A stretch of DNA of 64,000 nt from JABJGO01 sp963921245 (GCA_963921245.4 CAWUEY030000001.1:2356001-2420000); one strand, 5' to 3'; counted from the first letter of the stretch, positions 28,812 through 38,695 are shown. The notes: generated from the sequence alone by a model not told the origin. Numbers and translations: made by a program.

Positions 28812-28844
28812 TTGCCTCAACCTTGCCTAATCCTTGCCTCAACC
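28812..28844 (+). repeat. Three tandem 11-base repeats
   Basis: TTGCCTCAACC, TTGCCTAATCC and TTGCCTCAACC lie head to tail in the gap between the phosphatase and the peptide-binding-protein gene. The function is unknown; it could be an operator or just replication slippage. Confidence 0.7.
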
Positions 28845-28875
28845 TCGCCGTATTCTTTGGTAGGATGTTCTAGCC

Positions 28876-30726
28876 ATGAAAAAAATTCCATATACAATCG
28901 CGAGTCTTATCTTGCTCGCAACCAGCTTTGGCGGCCATCCCGCTCGCGCTTCGGAAGACACCGGGAAGACCCACCACGGCATCGCCATGCATGGTGATCT
29001 GAAGTATTCCGCAGATTTCACCCATTTTGACTACGTCAACCCGAACGCACCAAAAGGCGGGGATGTTCGCCTTGGCGCGCGCAGCAGTTTCGACAGCCTC
29101 AATCCGTTTATCGTCAAGGGCACGTCGGCTCAGGGGGTATATCAGATTTACGACTCATTGATGACAAATGCCGCCGACGAAGCCTTCAGTGAATATGGCC
29201 GCCTCGCAGAAACGGTAACCGTACCCGATGATCGATCCTGGGTAGAGTTTACGCTCCGAAAGGAAGCCCGCTGGCACGACGGGACGCCGGTTACGGTCGA
29301 GGATGTCATATGGACCTACCATACTCTGCTGGAGAAAGGGCAACCATTTTACCGCTTTTACTACGGCAGTGTTGAATCTGTAGAGGAGTCGCGCCCCGGA
29401 ACTGTCAGGTTTACCTTTGTTCCGGGAGAAAACCGGGAACTTCCGCTTATTGTCGGGCAGATGACCGTCCTCCCCAAACATTACTGGGAAACCCGCGATT
29501 TCGAAGAACCGACACTTGAGCCACCGCTGGGAAGCGGGCCCTATCGCATATCCAGGGTTGATGCCGGACGCTCAATCACGCTGGAACGTGTGAAAGACTA
29601 CTGGGGCAAGGATTTGCCTGTAAATGTCGGACAGTACAATTATGACACTCTTCGATATGACTATTACCGGGACCCCGGAGTTTTGCTGGAAGCCTTCAAG
29701 GCCGGTGAGTTCGATTACCGACAGGAAAACTCATCCAAAGCGTGGGCCACGGAGTACGACATCAAGGCCGTTCACGACGGTTGGTTGATAACGGAACTGA
29801 TCGAACACCAGCGTTCTTCGGGCATGCAGGCTTTTGTTTTCAACACCCGCCGGGATTTGTTTACGGATAAACGGGTTCGTGAAGCGCTCGCGTATGCCTT
29901 CGACTTTGAGTGGTCCAACGCCAATCTGTTCTATGGCCAGTACGCCCGCACACGGAGCTACTTTGACAACTCGGAACTGGCGGCCACAGGCTTACCAAGT
30001 GACGCGGAACTGGGCATTCTGGAACCGTTACGCGGGCAAATTCCGGATGAAGTTTTTGAAGCCGAGTACAACCCGCCCAAAACGGACGGTAGCGGGAATA
30101 TCCGCGGAAACCTGCGCGAGGCCGGGAAACTTCTTCGCGAGGCTGGCTGGGTCGTCAAGGACGGGAAACGCGTTTCCGAAGAAACCGGCCAGGCGTTAAA
30201 TTTTGAGGTTTTGCTGGTCAGCCCCCTGTTTGAACGGATTGTCTTACCGTTTGCAAAAAACCTTGAACGGCTGGGAATCACCGTTTCCGTTCGCACGGTG
30301 GACTCAGCGCAGTACCAACGGCGTCTGGATGTGTTCGATTTCGACGTCATTGTCGGTGGTGCGGGTCAATCCCTGTCCCCCGGAAATGAACAGCGCTCTT
30401 TCTGGGGATCGGAAGCCGCCACCCTTGAAGGGGGCCGGAATACGATTGGCATTCAGGACCCCGCCATTGACTCATTGATCGAGACATTGATTGCTGCCCC
30501 GGACCGTCAGTCCCTGATCACGGCAACACGAGCCCTGGATCGAGTCTTACAATGGGGACACTGGGTTATCCCCCACTGGCATTCGCCCACCGATCGAATT
30601 GCATACTGGAACAAATTTGGCCGCCCCGGGATTACACCGACGAGAGGGGTACAGTTCAGCACCTGGTGGATTGATGAACAGAAAGCACAAGCCTTGGCAG
30701 CCTCGGGTTTTGCTTCCGGGAACTAA
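28876..30726 (+). CDS. yejA: Peptide ABC transporter substrate-binding protein (YejA-like)
   Basis: A 616-residue periplasmic binding protein. The signal peptide occupies about residues 1-25 (hydrophobic SLILLATSFGG, cleavage after ARA). YVNPNAPKGGDVRLGARSSFDSLNPFI is the start of the SBP_bac_5 domain, and HDGTPVTVEDVIWTYH is a family hallmark. The YejA group takes up microcin C-like peptides and other oligopeptides. It is the first gene of a four-gene operon with two permeases and a double ATPase. Confidence 0.9.
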   Translation: MKKIPYTIASLILLATSFGGHPARASEDTGKTHHGIAMHGDLKYSADFTHFDYVNPNAPKGGDVRLGARSSFDSLNPFIVKGTSAQGVYQIYDSLMTNAADEAFSEYGRLAETVTVPDDRSWVEFTLRKEARWHDGTPVTVEDVIWTYHTLLEKGQPFYRFYYGSVESVEESRPGTVRFTFVPGENRELPLIVGQMTVLPKHYWETRDFEEPTLEPPLGSGPYRISRVDAGRSITLERVKDYWGKDLPVNVGQYNYDTLRYDYYRDPGVLLEAFKAGEFDYRQENSSKAWATEYDIKAVHDGWLITELIEHQRSSGMQAFVFNTRRDLFTDKRVREALAYAFDFEWSNANLFYGQYARTRSYFDNSELAATGLPSDAELGILEPLRGQIPDEVFEAEYNPPKTDGSGNIRGNLREAGKLLREAGWVVKDGKRVSEETGQALNFEVLLVSPLFERIVLPFAKNLERLGITVSVRTVDSAQYQRRLDVFDFDVIVGGAGQSLSPGNEQRSFWGSEAATLEGGRNTIGIQDPAIDSLIETLIAAPDRQSLITATRALDRVLQWGHWVIPHWHSPTDRIAYWNKFGRPGITPTRGVQFSTWWIDEQKAQALAASGFASGN

Positions 30727-30738
30727 ACATCCTAGATC

Positions 30739-31851
30739 ATGTACGCCTATATTGTTCGCCGACTTGCTCTGATCGTTCCCACATTGTTGGGGATTATGCT
30801 GATCAATTTCGCTGTGATCCAGGCCGCGCCCGGCGGACCGGTTGAGCAAATGATTGCCCAGATCACCGGCACAGCGGTTGATGCAACGGCACGTTTCTCC
30901 GGCGACAGCGGTGATGCAGAGAATGCCCTGGCCGGCAATCAGGCAAACCAGTCCAGCGGATTGAATAGCAAATATCGAGGCGCGCAGGGTCTGCCCCCTG
31001 AAATGATTGCCCAGATTGAAAAACAATTTGGCTTCGACAAACCGGCGCATGAGCGCTTTTTGCTGATGATTGGCAACTATGTCCGGTTTGATTTCGGCGA
31101 GAGCTTCTTCCGGGGTAAGGATGTCACCGACCTGGTTATTGAAAAAATGCCGGTTTCCATATCTCTGGGTCTCTGGACGACGATACTGGTTTATCTGATT
31201 TCCATTCCCCTCGGGATCCACAAGGCGGTCAGGGACGGCTCCAGGTTTGATGTCTATACATCCGGCATTGTGATTATCGGCAATGCCATCCCGGGGTTCC
31301 TGTTTGCAATCCTGTTGATTGTGCTCTTCGCGGGCGGGCGGTACTTCGACTGGTTTCCGCTACGGGGATTGATCTCCGACAACTGGTCAGAGTTGAATTC
31401 CCTCGAGAAAGTCGTCGACTATTTCTGGCACATGACCTTGCCTATCGTCTCTCTGGTCATCGGCGGTTTTGCCGGGCTGACGCTGTTGGCGAAAAATTCC
31501 TTTCTGGAAGAAATAAACAAACAGTACGTGGTTACTGCCCGTTCCAAGGGGCTGATGGAAAAGAGTGTTCTTTACGGTCATGTGTTCCGCAATGCCATGC
31601 TGATCATTATCGCCGGATTCCCCAGCGCCTTTATCGGTATCCTGTTCACAGGTTCCCTTCTGACCGAAGTGATCTTCTCTCTCGACGGTTTGGGTTTACT
31701 GGGGTTCGAAGCGGCGATCAACCGGGATTACCCGGTCATGTTCGGCACGCTTTACTTTTTTGCCCTGCTCGGGTTGCTCATGAACATTGTTGGCGACCTG
31801 ATGTATCACGTGGTTGATCCAAGGATTGATTTTGAAAGTCGGGAAACCTGA
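30739..31851 (+). CDS. yejB: Oligopeptide ABC transporter permease (YejB-like)
   Basis: A 370-residue inner-membrane permease with the N-terminal MYAYIVRRLALIVPTLLGIM and about six membrane segments. The cytoplasmic EAA-like loop reads VVTARSKGLMEKSVLYGHVFRNA. A YejB-like insert (about residues 40-85) separates the first segment from the rest. It starts 12 bases after the binding-protein gene. Confidence 0.93.
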   Translation: MYAYIVRRLALIVPTLLGIMLINFAVIQAAPGGPVEQMIAQITGTAVDATARFSGDSGDAENALAGNQANQSSGLNSKYRGAQGLPPEMIAQIEKQFGFDKPAHERFLLMIGNYVRFDFGESFFRGKDVTDLVIEKMPVSISLGLWTTILVYLISIPLGIHKAVRDGSRFDVYTSGIVIIGNAIPGFLFAILLIVLFAGGRYFDWFPLRGLISDNWSELNSLEKVVDYFWHMTLPIVSLVIGGFAGLTLLAKNSFLEEINKQYVVTARSKGLMEKSVLYGHVFRNAMLIIIAGFPSAFIGILFTGSLLTEVIFSLDGLGLLGFEAAINRDYPVMFGTLYFFALLGLLMNIVGDLMYHVVDPRIDFESRET

Positions 31852-31853
31852 TC

Positions 31854-32912
31854 ATGACAGGGACACCATTTAGAGATCAATTTCTGGGCATGCCTATCAC
31901 GCCTCTGACCCGACGGCGGATCAATAATTTCTGTCGTAATCGTCGTGGGTTCTGGTCGCTTTGGATATTCCTGTTGCTGTTCGTTTTCAGTCTTTTTGCC
32001 GAGTTGATTGCAAATGATAAACCCTTGATGGTCTGGTTTGACGGTGCGCCCTACTTTCCCGTTGCGAAAATGTATACAGAAACGGCGTTCGGGGGAGAGT
32101 TTCTCACAGAAGCCGACTACCGCGATCCCTTTGTCGAGGCGTTGATTGCCGAGAAGGGGTGGATGATCTGGCCGCCTATCCGGTATTCCTATCGCACCAT
32201 CAATTTCAATATTGACTATCCCGCCCCTTCACGACCAACGGGGGAAAATCTGTTGGGCACCGATGACCAGGCACGGGATGTCGTTGCGCGGCTGATTTAT
32301 GGGTTTCGCATTTCCGTTTTGTTTGGCCTGACGCTGACCTTGTTCTCGACCGTTGTCGGGATCGCGGCCGGTGCCATACAGGGATATTTTGGCGGATGGA
32401 TCGATTTGATTGCCCAGCGGTTCATGGAAATGTGGTCCAGTTTACCGACCCTGTATCTGTTGATTATTCTGGCCAGTGTCGTCACGCCCAACTTCTGGTG
32501 GTTGCTCGGTATTATGTTGCTGTTTAGCTGGATGGGGTTGGTTGGTGTGGTGCGCGCAGAGGTTTTCCGGGCGCGGAACTTTGACTATGTCCGGGCGGCA
32601 CGGGCTTTGGGTGTTTCCAATGCAGCAATCATGTTCAAGCATGTTCTTCCCAATGCCATGGTTGCGACACTGACGTTGCTGCCATTCATTCTCACCGGTG
32701 CGATTACCACCCTGACGTCGCTGGATTTTCTAGGATTTGGCCTACCTGCCGGCTCCCCCTCTCTGGGTGAGTTACTGAATCAAGGAAAGAACAACCTCCA
32801 TGCGCCATGGCTGGGGATATCAGCCTTTGTTGTATTATCCATTATGTTGAGCCTTCTGGTGTTTATCGGTGAAGCCGTTCGAGACGCCTTTGATCCGCGA
32901 AAGACGTTCTAA
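31854..32912 (+). CDS. yejE: Oligopeptide ABC transporter permease (YejE-like)
   Basis: A 352-residue permease of the DppC/YejE type. It has an N-terminal segment (WSLWIFLLLFVFSLFAELI-like), a long periplasmic insert, NLLGTDDQARDVVARLIYGFRIS, and the EAA loop YVRAARALGVSNAAIMFKHVLPNA. It starts 2 bases after yejB, and its last base overlaps the ATG of the ATPase gene, so the operon is tightly coupled. Confidence 0.93.
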   Translation: MTGTPFRDQFLGMPITPLTRRRINNFCRNRRGFWSLWIFLLLFVFSLFAELIANDKPLMVWFDGAPYFPVAKMYTETAFGGEFLTEADYRDPFVEALIAEKGWMIWPPIRYSYRTINFNIDYPAPSRPTGENLLGTDDQARDVVARLIYGFRISVLFGLTLTLFSTVVGIAAGAIQGYFGGWIDLIAQRFMEMWSSLPTLYLLIILASVVTPNFWWLLGIMLLFSWMGLVGVVRAEVFRARNFDYVRAARALGVSNAAIMFKHVLPNAMVATLTLLPFILTGAITTLTSLDFLGFGLPAGSPSLGELLNQGKNNLHAPWLGISAFVVLSIMLSLLVFIGEAVRDAFDPRKTF

Positions 32913-34543
32913 TGACAGAAAATCCACTTCTGACCGTCAGGGATCTTTCCGTTTCCTTTGGACAGGGCGCAAAGGAAGTCAAGGCCGTCCGGGGTATCAA
33001 CTTTGACATTAAAAAAGGCGAGACCGTCGCACTTGTCGGAGAGTCAGGCTCGGGGAAATCCGTCAGTGCGCTATCTGTGTTGCAGTTGCTGCCCTATCCC
33101 AATGCGTCGCATCCATCAGGCAGCATTAAATTTCTGGGCGAAGAACTTATGGGTACAGATCAATCCCGCCTCAGGGATATTCGCGGCAACCGCATTGCCA
33201 TGATTTTCCAAGAACCGCTCAACAGTCTAAACCCGTTGCACAGCATCTATAAACAGATCAGCGAAGTGCTGTTTTTGCACAAGCACATGACCCGCGACAA
33301 AGCCCGCGGGCGCGTTGTTGAACTGCTGAAACTTGTCGGCATGGAGAGTGCTGTTGAGCGGATGGACGCTCTGCCCCACGAGTTTTCTGGCGGACAGCAA
33401 CAACGGGTTATGATTGCCATGGCACTTGCCAATGACCCGGAATTGCTGATCGCCGATGAACCGACAACAGCCCTCGACGTCACTATCCAGGCGCAAGTAC
33501 TGAAACTGCTGGGTGATCTTCAGGAAAAACTTGGCATGGCTATTCTTCTGATCACCCACGATCTAGGCATCGTTCGCGGCATATCAGACCGTGTTTGCGT
33601 CATGAATGATGGCGAAATCGTTGAACACGGGGAAACCGCGAAGGTATTCGGCAAGCCCGAGCACGCGTATACCCGACATCTTTTGCAAACTGAACCCGGG
33701 GGGGCACCCCTGGTTGCTCGGGATGATGCTCCCGCCATCCTGTCTTGCGATGATTTAAAGGTCTGGTTCCCCATCAAACGCGGTATCCTGAAGCGAACGG
33801 TTGATCACGTGAAAGCCGTGGACGGGGTCAGCTTTGACTTACCTGAGGGCCAGACCCTAGGCGTGGTCGGTGAATCCGGTTCAGGAAAATCTACCCTGGC
33901 CCGCGCCCTGCTGCGTTTGGAAAAATCCGATGGCCCCATTCGCTTCCAATCTCACAATCTTCACGAAATGGATGCCAAGACCCTGCGTCCGCTTCGCCGG
34001 AATATGCAAATTGTCTTCCAGGACCCCTTTGGGAGCCTAAGTCCTCGTCTCTCCATTGCTCAGATCGTCGAAGAAGGTCTAAAGGTTCATGAGCTTGGAG
34101 GGGGCTTTGAGGAACGGCGGAAAACGATCGCAGACGCTCTATTGGAAGTTGGCCTCGAACCCAATATGATGGATCGTTATCCCCATGAATTCTCAGGCGG
34201 TCAACGGCAACGCATCTGTATCGCGCGGGCCATTGTTCTGAAGCCTGCGTTTATCGTACTGGACGAACCAACCAGTGCGCTTGACGTATCGGTTCAGGCA
34301 CAAATCGTGGATTTGCTACGTGATCTACAGAAAAAACACAACATCGCCTACCTGTTCATAAGCCATGACCTTAAGGTGGTGCGCGCCATGTCCCACAACA
34401 TTGTCGTTATGCGCGGGGGCAAAATCGTGGAACAAGGCGCCGCCACGGACATTCTGGACAATCCACAGCAACCCTACACCCGGGCTCTCATGGCCGCCGC
34501 CTTTGATCTGAAAGCCGATGAAAGCGGGGTTGTTCAGGACTGA
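32912..34543 (+). CDS. yejF: Oligopeptide ABC transporter ATP-binding protein, two nucleotide-binding domains (YejF-like)
   Basis: A 543-residue protein with two ABC domains. Each has Walker A GESGSGKS, a signature (FSGGQQQR and FSGGQRQR) and Walker B (LLIADEPT and IVLDEPTS). The first domain carries the longer C-terminal oligopeptide extension (AYTRHLLQTEPGG). This fused arrangement is the YejF/DdpDF type and completes the importer. The next 40 bases hold no clear terminator. Confidence 0.94.
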   Translation: MTENPLLTVRDLSVSFGQGAKEVKAVRGINFDIKKGETVALVGESGSGKSVSALSVLQLLPYPNASHPSGSIKFLGEELMGTDQSRLRDIRGNRIAMIFQEPLNSLNPLHSIYKQISEVLFLHKHMTRDKARGRVVELLKLVGMESAVERMDALPHEFSGGQQQRVMIAMALANDPELLIADEPTTALDVTIQAQVLKLLGDLQEKLGMAILLITHDLGIVRGISDRVCVMNDGEIVEHGETAKVFGKPEHAYTRHLLQTEPGGAPLVARDDAPAILSCDDLKVWFPIKRGILKRTVDHVKAVDGVSFDLPEGQTLGVVGESGSGKSTLARALLRLEKSDGPIRFQSHNLHEMDAKTLRPLRRNMQIVFQDPFGSLSPRLSIAQIVEEGLKVHELGGGFEERRKTIADALLEVGLEPNMMDRYPHEFSGGQRQRICIARAIVLKPAFIVLDEPTSALDVSVQAQIVDLLRDLQKKHNIAYLFISHDLKVVRAMSHNIVVMRGGKIVEQGAATDILDNPQQPYTRALMAAAFDLKADESGVVQD

Positions 34544-34581
34544 CAGACCACATCAGGCCATGGCGGGATATCCCCGCTCCT

Positions 34582-35070
34582 TTAGATAACGGTCAAAATC
34601 CTCGAACAGTGGCTCGACCGCCGCCAGCTCTCGTACGTTCGGTAGACCGCTTTGGCCGCACCGGTGGAGCCGGCGGTAAAGCAGACCAGGCCAGGGCGGA
34701 TGGGTGCCACCGTGCGCGCGATAAAGAGCCTGTCGCCCCAGGGCGTTTTCACCTCACAGGTTTTCAGCGCGGACACCGCGCCCTCTTCAACCATCCCGAC
34801 CATGTGCCCCGCCAACAGGGCACCCCTGAACAGGGCGAGGGTATTCAGGGTATTGCGCGCGGGGATGAGGATAAACGCTCTTTTTGTGCGGGCGCTGGCT
34901 GTGCGGGCGCTCTCCGTTAAGTGGCTGGCCGGTTGCGCGCTTTCCGCCGCGCCGCTCTCCGTTAAGCCGCTTTCCTGAGTGTCGCAGGCCGTAGTGTCGC
35001 TTTCTGGGCGGGCGCGGGTAAAGAACGCCCCATAGCGGCGCTCAGTCTTTTTGTACTCTTCAAACGACAC
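34582..35070 (-). pseudogene. Truncated AMP-binding (acyl-CoA synthetase-like) fragment
   Basis: A 162-residue minus-strand frame whose second half reads like the N-terminal domain of an adenylate-forming enzyme: FILIPARNTLNTLALFRGALLAGH and then CFTAGSTGAAKAVYRTYESW, which matches the family's T/S-G-S/T-T-G-x-x-K core. It stops about 15 residues later and has no adenylating C-terminal domain. Residues 25-60 are a low-complexity S/A/T/E-rich stretch made of short DNA repeats (CTCTCCGTTAAG at 34910-34921 and 34955-34966). A different frame over the last 80 bases reads ELAAVEPLFEDFDRYLKERG, perhaps a transposase relic. I judge this a fragment; the bases to the hsdS start (35071-35346) hold no other gene. 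Confidence 0.5.
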
Positions 35071-35346
35071 CGCTCAGGAACCCTTGCAAACAAAGCGCCT
35101 GTTTCATACTCTTTCTTTCAACTTATGGCCCTCAACCCGTGACCCGATACCGAGGGGAAACATGTGCCGCGCGGTAAAAGCCGCGATTAATCTCTGATCT
35201 TAACCTCTGATCCTCAAGACCTCAGTTTTTCTGTTCATGCCTATATCCATATACCGCCGTCTCTGGCTTCGCAAATCACCGTTTTGGCAGTGCAGCCTTG
35301 CCGCCGCAAGGGCAGATATCCTCGGCACCATAAGGGGGGTGGTGTG

Positions 35347-36522
35347 ATGTGGGAGACCAAGAAACTTGGGGATGTATGCGAGACAGGGGCTGGGGGCACA
35401 CCGCTAAAATCAAAGAAGGAATATTACGACAGTGGAACAATCCCCTGGCTCTTAAGTGGTGAGGTTTCTCAACGCGACATAAGGCGAGCCAAATGTTTCA
35501 TTTCTGATGCTGGACTTAAAAACTCATCAGCAAAACTTTTCCCCGTCAACACCGTTCTGGTGGCAATGTATGGGGCAACTGCTGGTCAGGTGGGGATTCT
35601 TCGATTTGAAGCATGCACAAATCAGGCTGTATGCGGTATCCTGCCGAATCAGCAGACTATACCGGAGTTCATTTATTACACGTTTTTATTGAAAAAGAAC
35701 GAATTGGTTGCCACTGCTTCCGGCAATGCGCAGCCGAACATTTCTCAAACCAAGATAAAAAACACCCTTATCCCCCTCCCACCGCTTCCCGAACAGAGGC
35801 GCATTGTTGGCATTCTGGATGAGGCGTTTGCGGGCATTGACAAGATCATTGCCAACACCGAACAGAACCTCAGCAACGCCCGCGAGCTGTTTGAGAGCTA
35901 TCTCAACAACGCCTTCACACAAAAAGCCGATGGGTGGGCGGAGAAAAAACTTGGGGATTTGTTATCCATTCAAAATGGGTACGCCTTTAACTCAAAGCAA
36001 TTCTCACCTGAGGGTGATTTAGCACTGATTCGAATTCGTGATTTGAAGCGGGGTTACGATACAGAAACCCGTTATAGCGGAGAGTACGACGAAAAATACA
36101 TAGTTCGCGCAGGTGATTATTTGATTGGTATGGACGGCGAATTTACCTGTTATGAGTGGAAGGGTGAAGACGCCCTACTAAATCAACGAGTGTGTCGATT
36201 GGAGCATTTTTCTGACTCGCTGGACGCAAGATTTCTGTTTTATGGTATCAACAAGTATTTGAAAGCTATTGAAGATGTCACCGCATACACGACGGTGAAG
36301 CATTTATCCGCCAAGCAGATCACAGAAATTTCTCTGCCCCTCCCCCCTCTCTCGGAACAGAAGCAAATGGTTGATCAACTTGATCAATTGTCTTCGGCAA
36401 CCCAACGCCTCGAAGCCATCTACCAGCAAAAACTAGACGCGCTCAATGAGCTCAAGCAATCCATCCTGCACAAGGCCTTCAGCGGTGAACTGGTCAAGGG
36501 CGAGGAGAAGGCCGCATCATGA
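35347..36522 (+). CDS. hsdS: Type I restriction-modification specificity subunit, orphan HsdS
   Basis: A 391-residue HsdS with two target-recognition domains. TRD1 is about 1-150 and ends in the conserved spacer PLPPLPEQRRIVGILDEAF. TRD2 is about 195-335 and ends in PLPPLSEQKQMVDQLDQL. The C-terminal helix ends HKAFSGELVKGE. The start ATG 35347 follows AAGGGGGGTGG (GTG 35344 is also possible). No hsdM or hsdR is in the window: upstream is a ligase fragment and downstream is tsaD on the other strand. It could serve methyltransferase genes elsewhere or be a leftover of a lost locus. AT content is higher than in neighbours, suggesting transfer. Confidence 0.93.
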   Translation: MWETKKLGDVCETGAGGTPLKSKKEYYDSGTIPWLLSGEVSQRDIRRAKCFISDAGLKNSSAKLFPVNTVLVAMYGATAGQVGILRFEACTNQAVCGILPNQQTIPEFIYYTFLLKKNELVATASGNAQPNISQTKIKNTLIPLPPLPEQRRIVGILDEAFAGIDKIIANTEQNLSNARELFESYLNNAFTQKADGWAEKKLGDLLSIQNGYAFNSKQFSPEGDLALIRIRDLKRGYDTETRYSGEYDEKYIVRAGDYLIGMDGEFTCYEWKGEDALLNQRVCRLEHFSDSLDARFLFYGINKYLKAIEDVTAYTTVKHLSAKQITEISLPLPPLSEQKQMVDQLDQLSSATQRLEAIYQQKLDALNELKQSILHKAFSGELVKGEEKAAS

Positions 36523-36553
36523 TGGCCCGCACGCTCCATGCTGGCCCGCGCCT

Positions 36554-37636
36554 TCAGGCTTTGATGCCGGCATAGCCCGCCGGTGGGGCATCGGGGTCGA
36601 GCGGCCAGCGCGGGCGCGGGGCAACGTCGAGGGGGTCGGATTTGCCCCGGCGCAGGTTCTCCACCCCGGCCCAGGCGATCATGGCGCCGTTATCCGTGCA
36701 CAGCTTCGCTGGCGGCACCACCAGTTTCATTCCGCGTTCTGTCGCCGTGGTTTCAAGGGCACCGCGCAGATAGGTATTGGCGGCAACCCCGCCGGCGACA
36801 ACCAGCGTATTGCCTTTATCGCCCGTGGGGTGTTCGTGCTTGAACACTGTTATGGCGTGATGACATCGCTCAGCCAGCGACGCCGCCGCCGCGCGCTGGA
36901 AAGCCAGGCACAGATCGGCCACGTCCTGATGGTCGAGCGGCCCGGGGGGCAGTTTTTCAACGGCTTGTCTGAGCGCGGTTTTCAGGCCGGAAAAGGAAAA
37001 GTCACACCCCGCTCGCCCGGCCATGGGGCTCGGCAGGGTAAACCGCCCGGCGATCCCGTTTGCGGCGGCGCGTTCCACGGCCGGGCCGCCGGGATAGCCC
37101 AGCCCCAGCATCCTGGCGGTTTTGTCGAATGCCTCGCCGAGGGCATCGTCAATGGTGGTGCCCAGTCTTTTGTACTGTCCGACGCCTTCCACGGATAGAA
37201 GCTGGCAATGGCCGCCCGAGACCAGCAGCAACAGAAACGGAAACGCCACGCCATCGGTCATTCGTGCGGTGAGGGCATGGGCCTCCAGATGATTGATGGC
37301 GAGGAACGGCAGATCGTGCACCATGGCGATGGATTTGCCGGCCATGAGCCCGACCATGAGGCCCCCGATCAGGCCCGGTCCGGCCGTGGCGGCAACGGCG
37401 GAGAGCGCGTCCAGTGTCAAGCCGGATTCGTCCATGGCCTGTCGGATGACGTGATCCAGATGATCCAGGTGAGCGCGCGCGGCAACCTCTGGCACAACCC
37501 CGCCGTAGGCCCGGTGCTCGTCAATCTGTGACAGGACGACATTGGCAAGGATCGTGCCATTGCCATCCACCACCGCCGCGGCGGTTTCATCACAGCTGGT
37601 TTCGATCCCCAGAACTCTTACGGGATCAGGTTGCAT
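36554..37636 (-). CDS. tsaD: tRNA N6-adenosine threonylcarbamoyltransferase
   Basis: A 360-residue TsaD/Kae1: GIETSCDETAAAVV near the start, the metal-binding HLEAH motif (NHLEAHALTARM), SGGHCQL, and ATAGPGLIGGLMVG. It works with TsaB, TsaC and TsaE to make t6A at position 37 of ANN-decoding tRNAs. It is divergent from hemC with about 100 bases between, an arrangement common in alphaproteobacteria. Confidence 0.97.
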   Translation of the reverse strand: MQPDPVRVLGIETSCDETAAAVVDGNGTILANVVLSQIDEHRAYGGVVPEVAARAHLDHLDHVIRQAMDESGLTLDALSAVAATAGPGLIGGLMVGLMAGKSIAMVHDLPFLAINHLEAHALTARMTDGVAFPFLLLLVSGGHCQLLSVEGVGQYKRLGTTIDDALGEAFDKTARMLGLGYPGGPAVERAAANGIAGRFTLPSPMAGRAGCDFSFSGLKTALRQAVEKLPPGPLDHQDVADLCLAFQRAAAASLAERCHHAITVFKHEHPTGDKGNTLVVAGGVAANTYLRGALETTATERGMKLVVPPAKLCTDNGAMIAWAGVENLRRGKSDPLDVAPRPRWPLDPDAPPAGYAGIKA

Positions 37637-37735
37637 TGCGCCGGGCCGGGGGTCATAAACGATACACGGGACATGGGTTGGTTATAGGCCAACCATGCCC
37701 TTGTGGAAAATGATTGAATTGTTACCGAGAAACCC

Positions 37736-38695
37736 ATGCCTTTGAAAATAGGCACCCGTGGCAGCCCTCTGGCATTGGCCCAGGCCTGTGCAACCCGCGA
37801 CCTGCTCGGCGCGGCGCACCCGGAACTGTTGGAAGACGGTACAATCGAGATGGTCACCCTGAAGACCATGGGAGACAGGGTGCAGAACCGATATTTGTCG
37901 GAAGTGGGCGGCAAGGGCGCGTTTACCAGGGAACTGGACGAAGCCCTTTTTGACGGACGTATTGATCTGGCCGTCCATTCCATGAAGGACGTTCCCACCC
38001 AGTTGCCCGCCGGAATTATCCTGGCGGCTATGCCTGAACGGGAGGATGTGCGTGACGTGTTCGTGTCACACAAAGCTGACAGGTTTGAAGACCTGCCCGA
38101 AGGGTCTGTTGTGGGGACCTCTTCCCTGCGGCGGCAGTCGCAGATTCTGGCCCGTCATCCGCATCTGCAAGCAGCCCTGTTTCGCGGCAATGTAGAGACC
38201 CGTCTCCGTAAACTGGAAGACGGGGAGGTGGCCGCCACCATGCTGGCGCTGGCCGGGTTGAAGCGGTTGAAGATGGCGGCGGTTGCAACCCGTATTTTGG
38301 AACCCGATGACATGCTGCCCGCGGCGGGACAGGGCGCCATCGGTATCACCTGTCTGGAAACCGACAAGACGACACGGGCGTTGCTGGGGTCGCTGAACCA
38401 CGAACCCACGTCCCTTTGTGTGAGCGCAGAACGGGCCATGCTGGATGTGCTTGACGGGTCTTGCCGGACCCCTATTGCCGGACTGGCGGAGCTGTTCGAC
38501 AACCGGGCCGACGCCCGCGCCGACAACCGGGCGACAATCCGCATCCGCGGATTGCTGGCCTGGCCCGATGGAGCGGACCTGTGGGCAGGTGAGCGGTCCG
38601 GCCCGGCGGCAGAAGCGGTGGCAATGGCCCGTGATCTTGGGGCGGAACTGCGTGATCGCGCGGGCCCTGCTTTTTTTGAAGCGCTCGCAGATTGA
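37736..38695 (+). CDS. hemC: Hydroxymethylbilane synthase (porphobilinogen deaminase)
   Basis: A 319-residue enzyme: KIGTRGSPLALAQA at the start, SVGGKGAF-type segment read as EVGGKGAFTRELDEAL, AVHSMKDVPT, GTSSLRRQSQ, RGNVETRLRKL, and the cofactor cysteine in LDGSCRTPIAG. It polymerises four porphobilinogens to hydroxymethylbilane in haem synthesis. hemD follows after 9 bases. Confidence 0.97.
   Translation: MPLKIGTRGSPLALAQACATRDLLGAAHPELLEDGTIEMVTLKTMGDRVQNRYLSEVGGKGAFTRELDEALFDGRIDLAVHSMKDVPTQLPAGIILAAMPEREDVRDVFVSHKADRFEDLPEGSVVGTSSLRRQSQILARHPHLQAALFRGNVETRLRKLEDGEVAATMLALAGLKRLKMAAVATRILEPDDMLPAAGQGAIGITCLETDKTTRALLGSLNHEPTSLCVSAERAMLDVLDGSCRTPIAGLAELFDNRADARADNRATIRIRGLLAWPDGADLWAGERSGPAAEAVAMARDLGAELRDRAGPAFFEALAD

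Noticed and set aside
34609..34978. Plus-strand frames of about 100 residues downstream of yejF
   Set aside because: They are antisense to the ligase-like fragment and read as low-complexity text without motifs.
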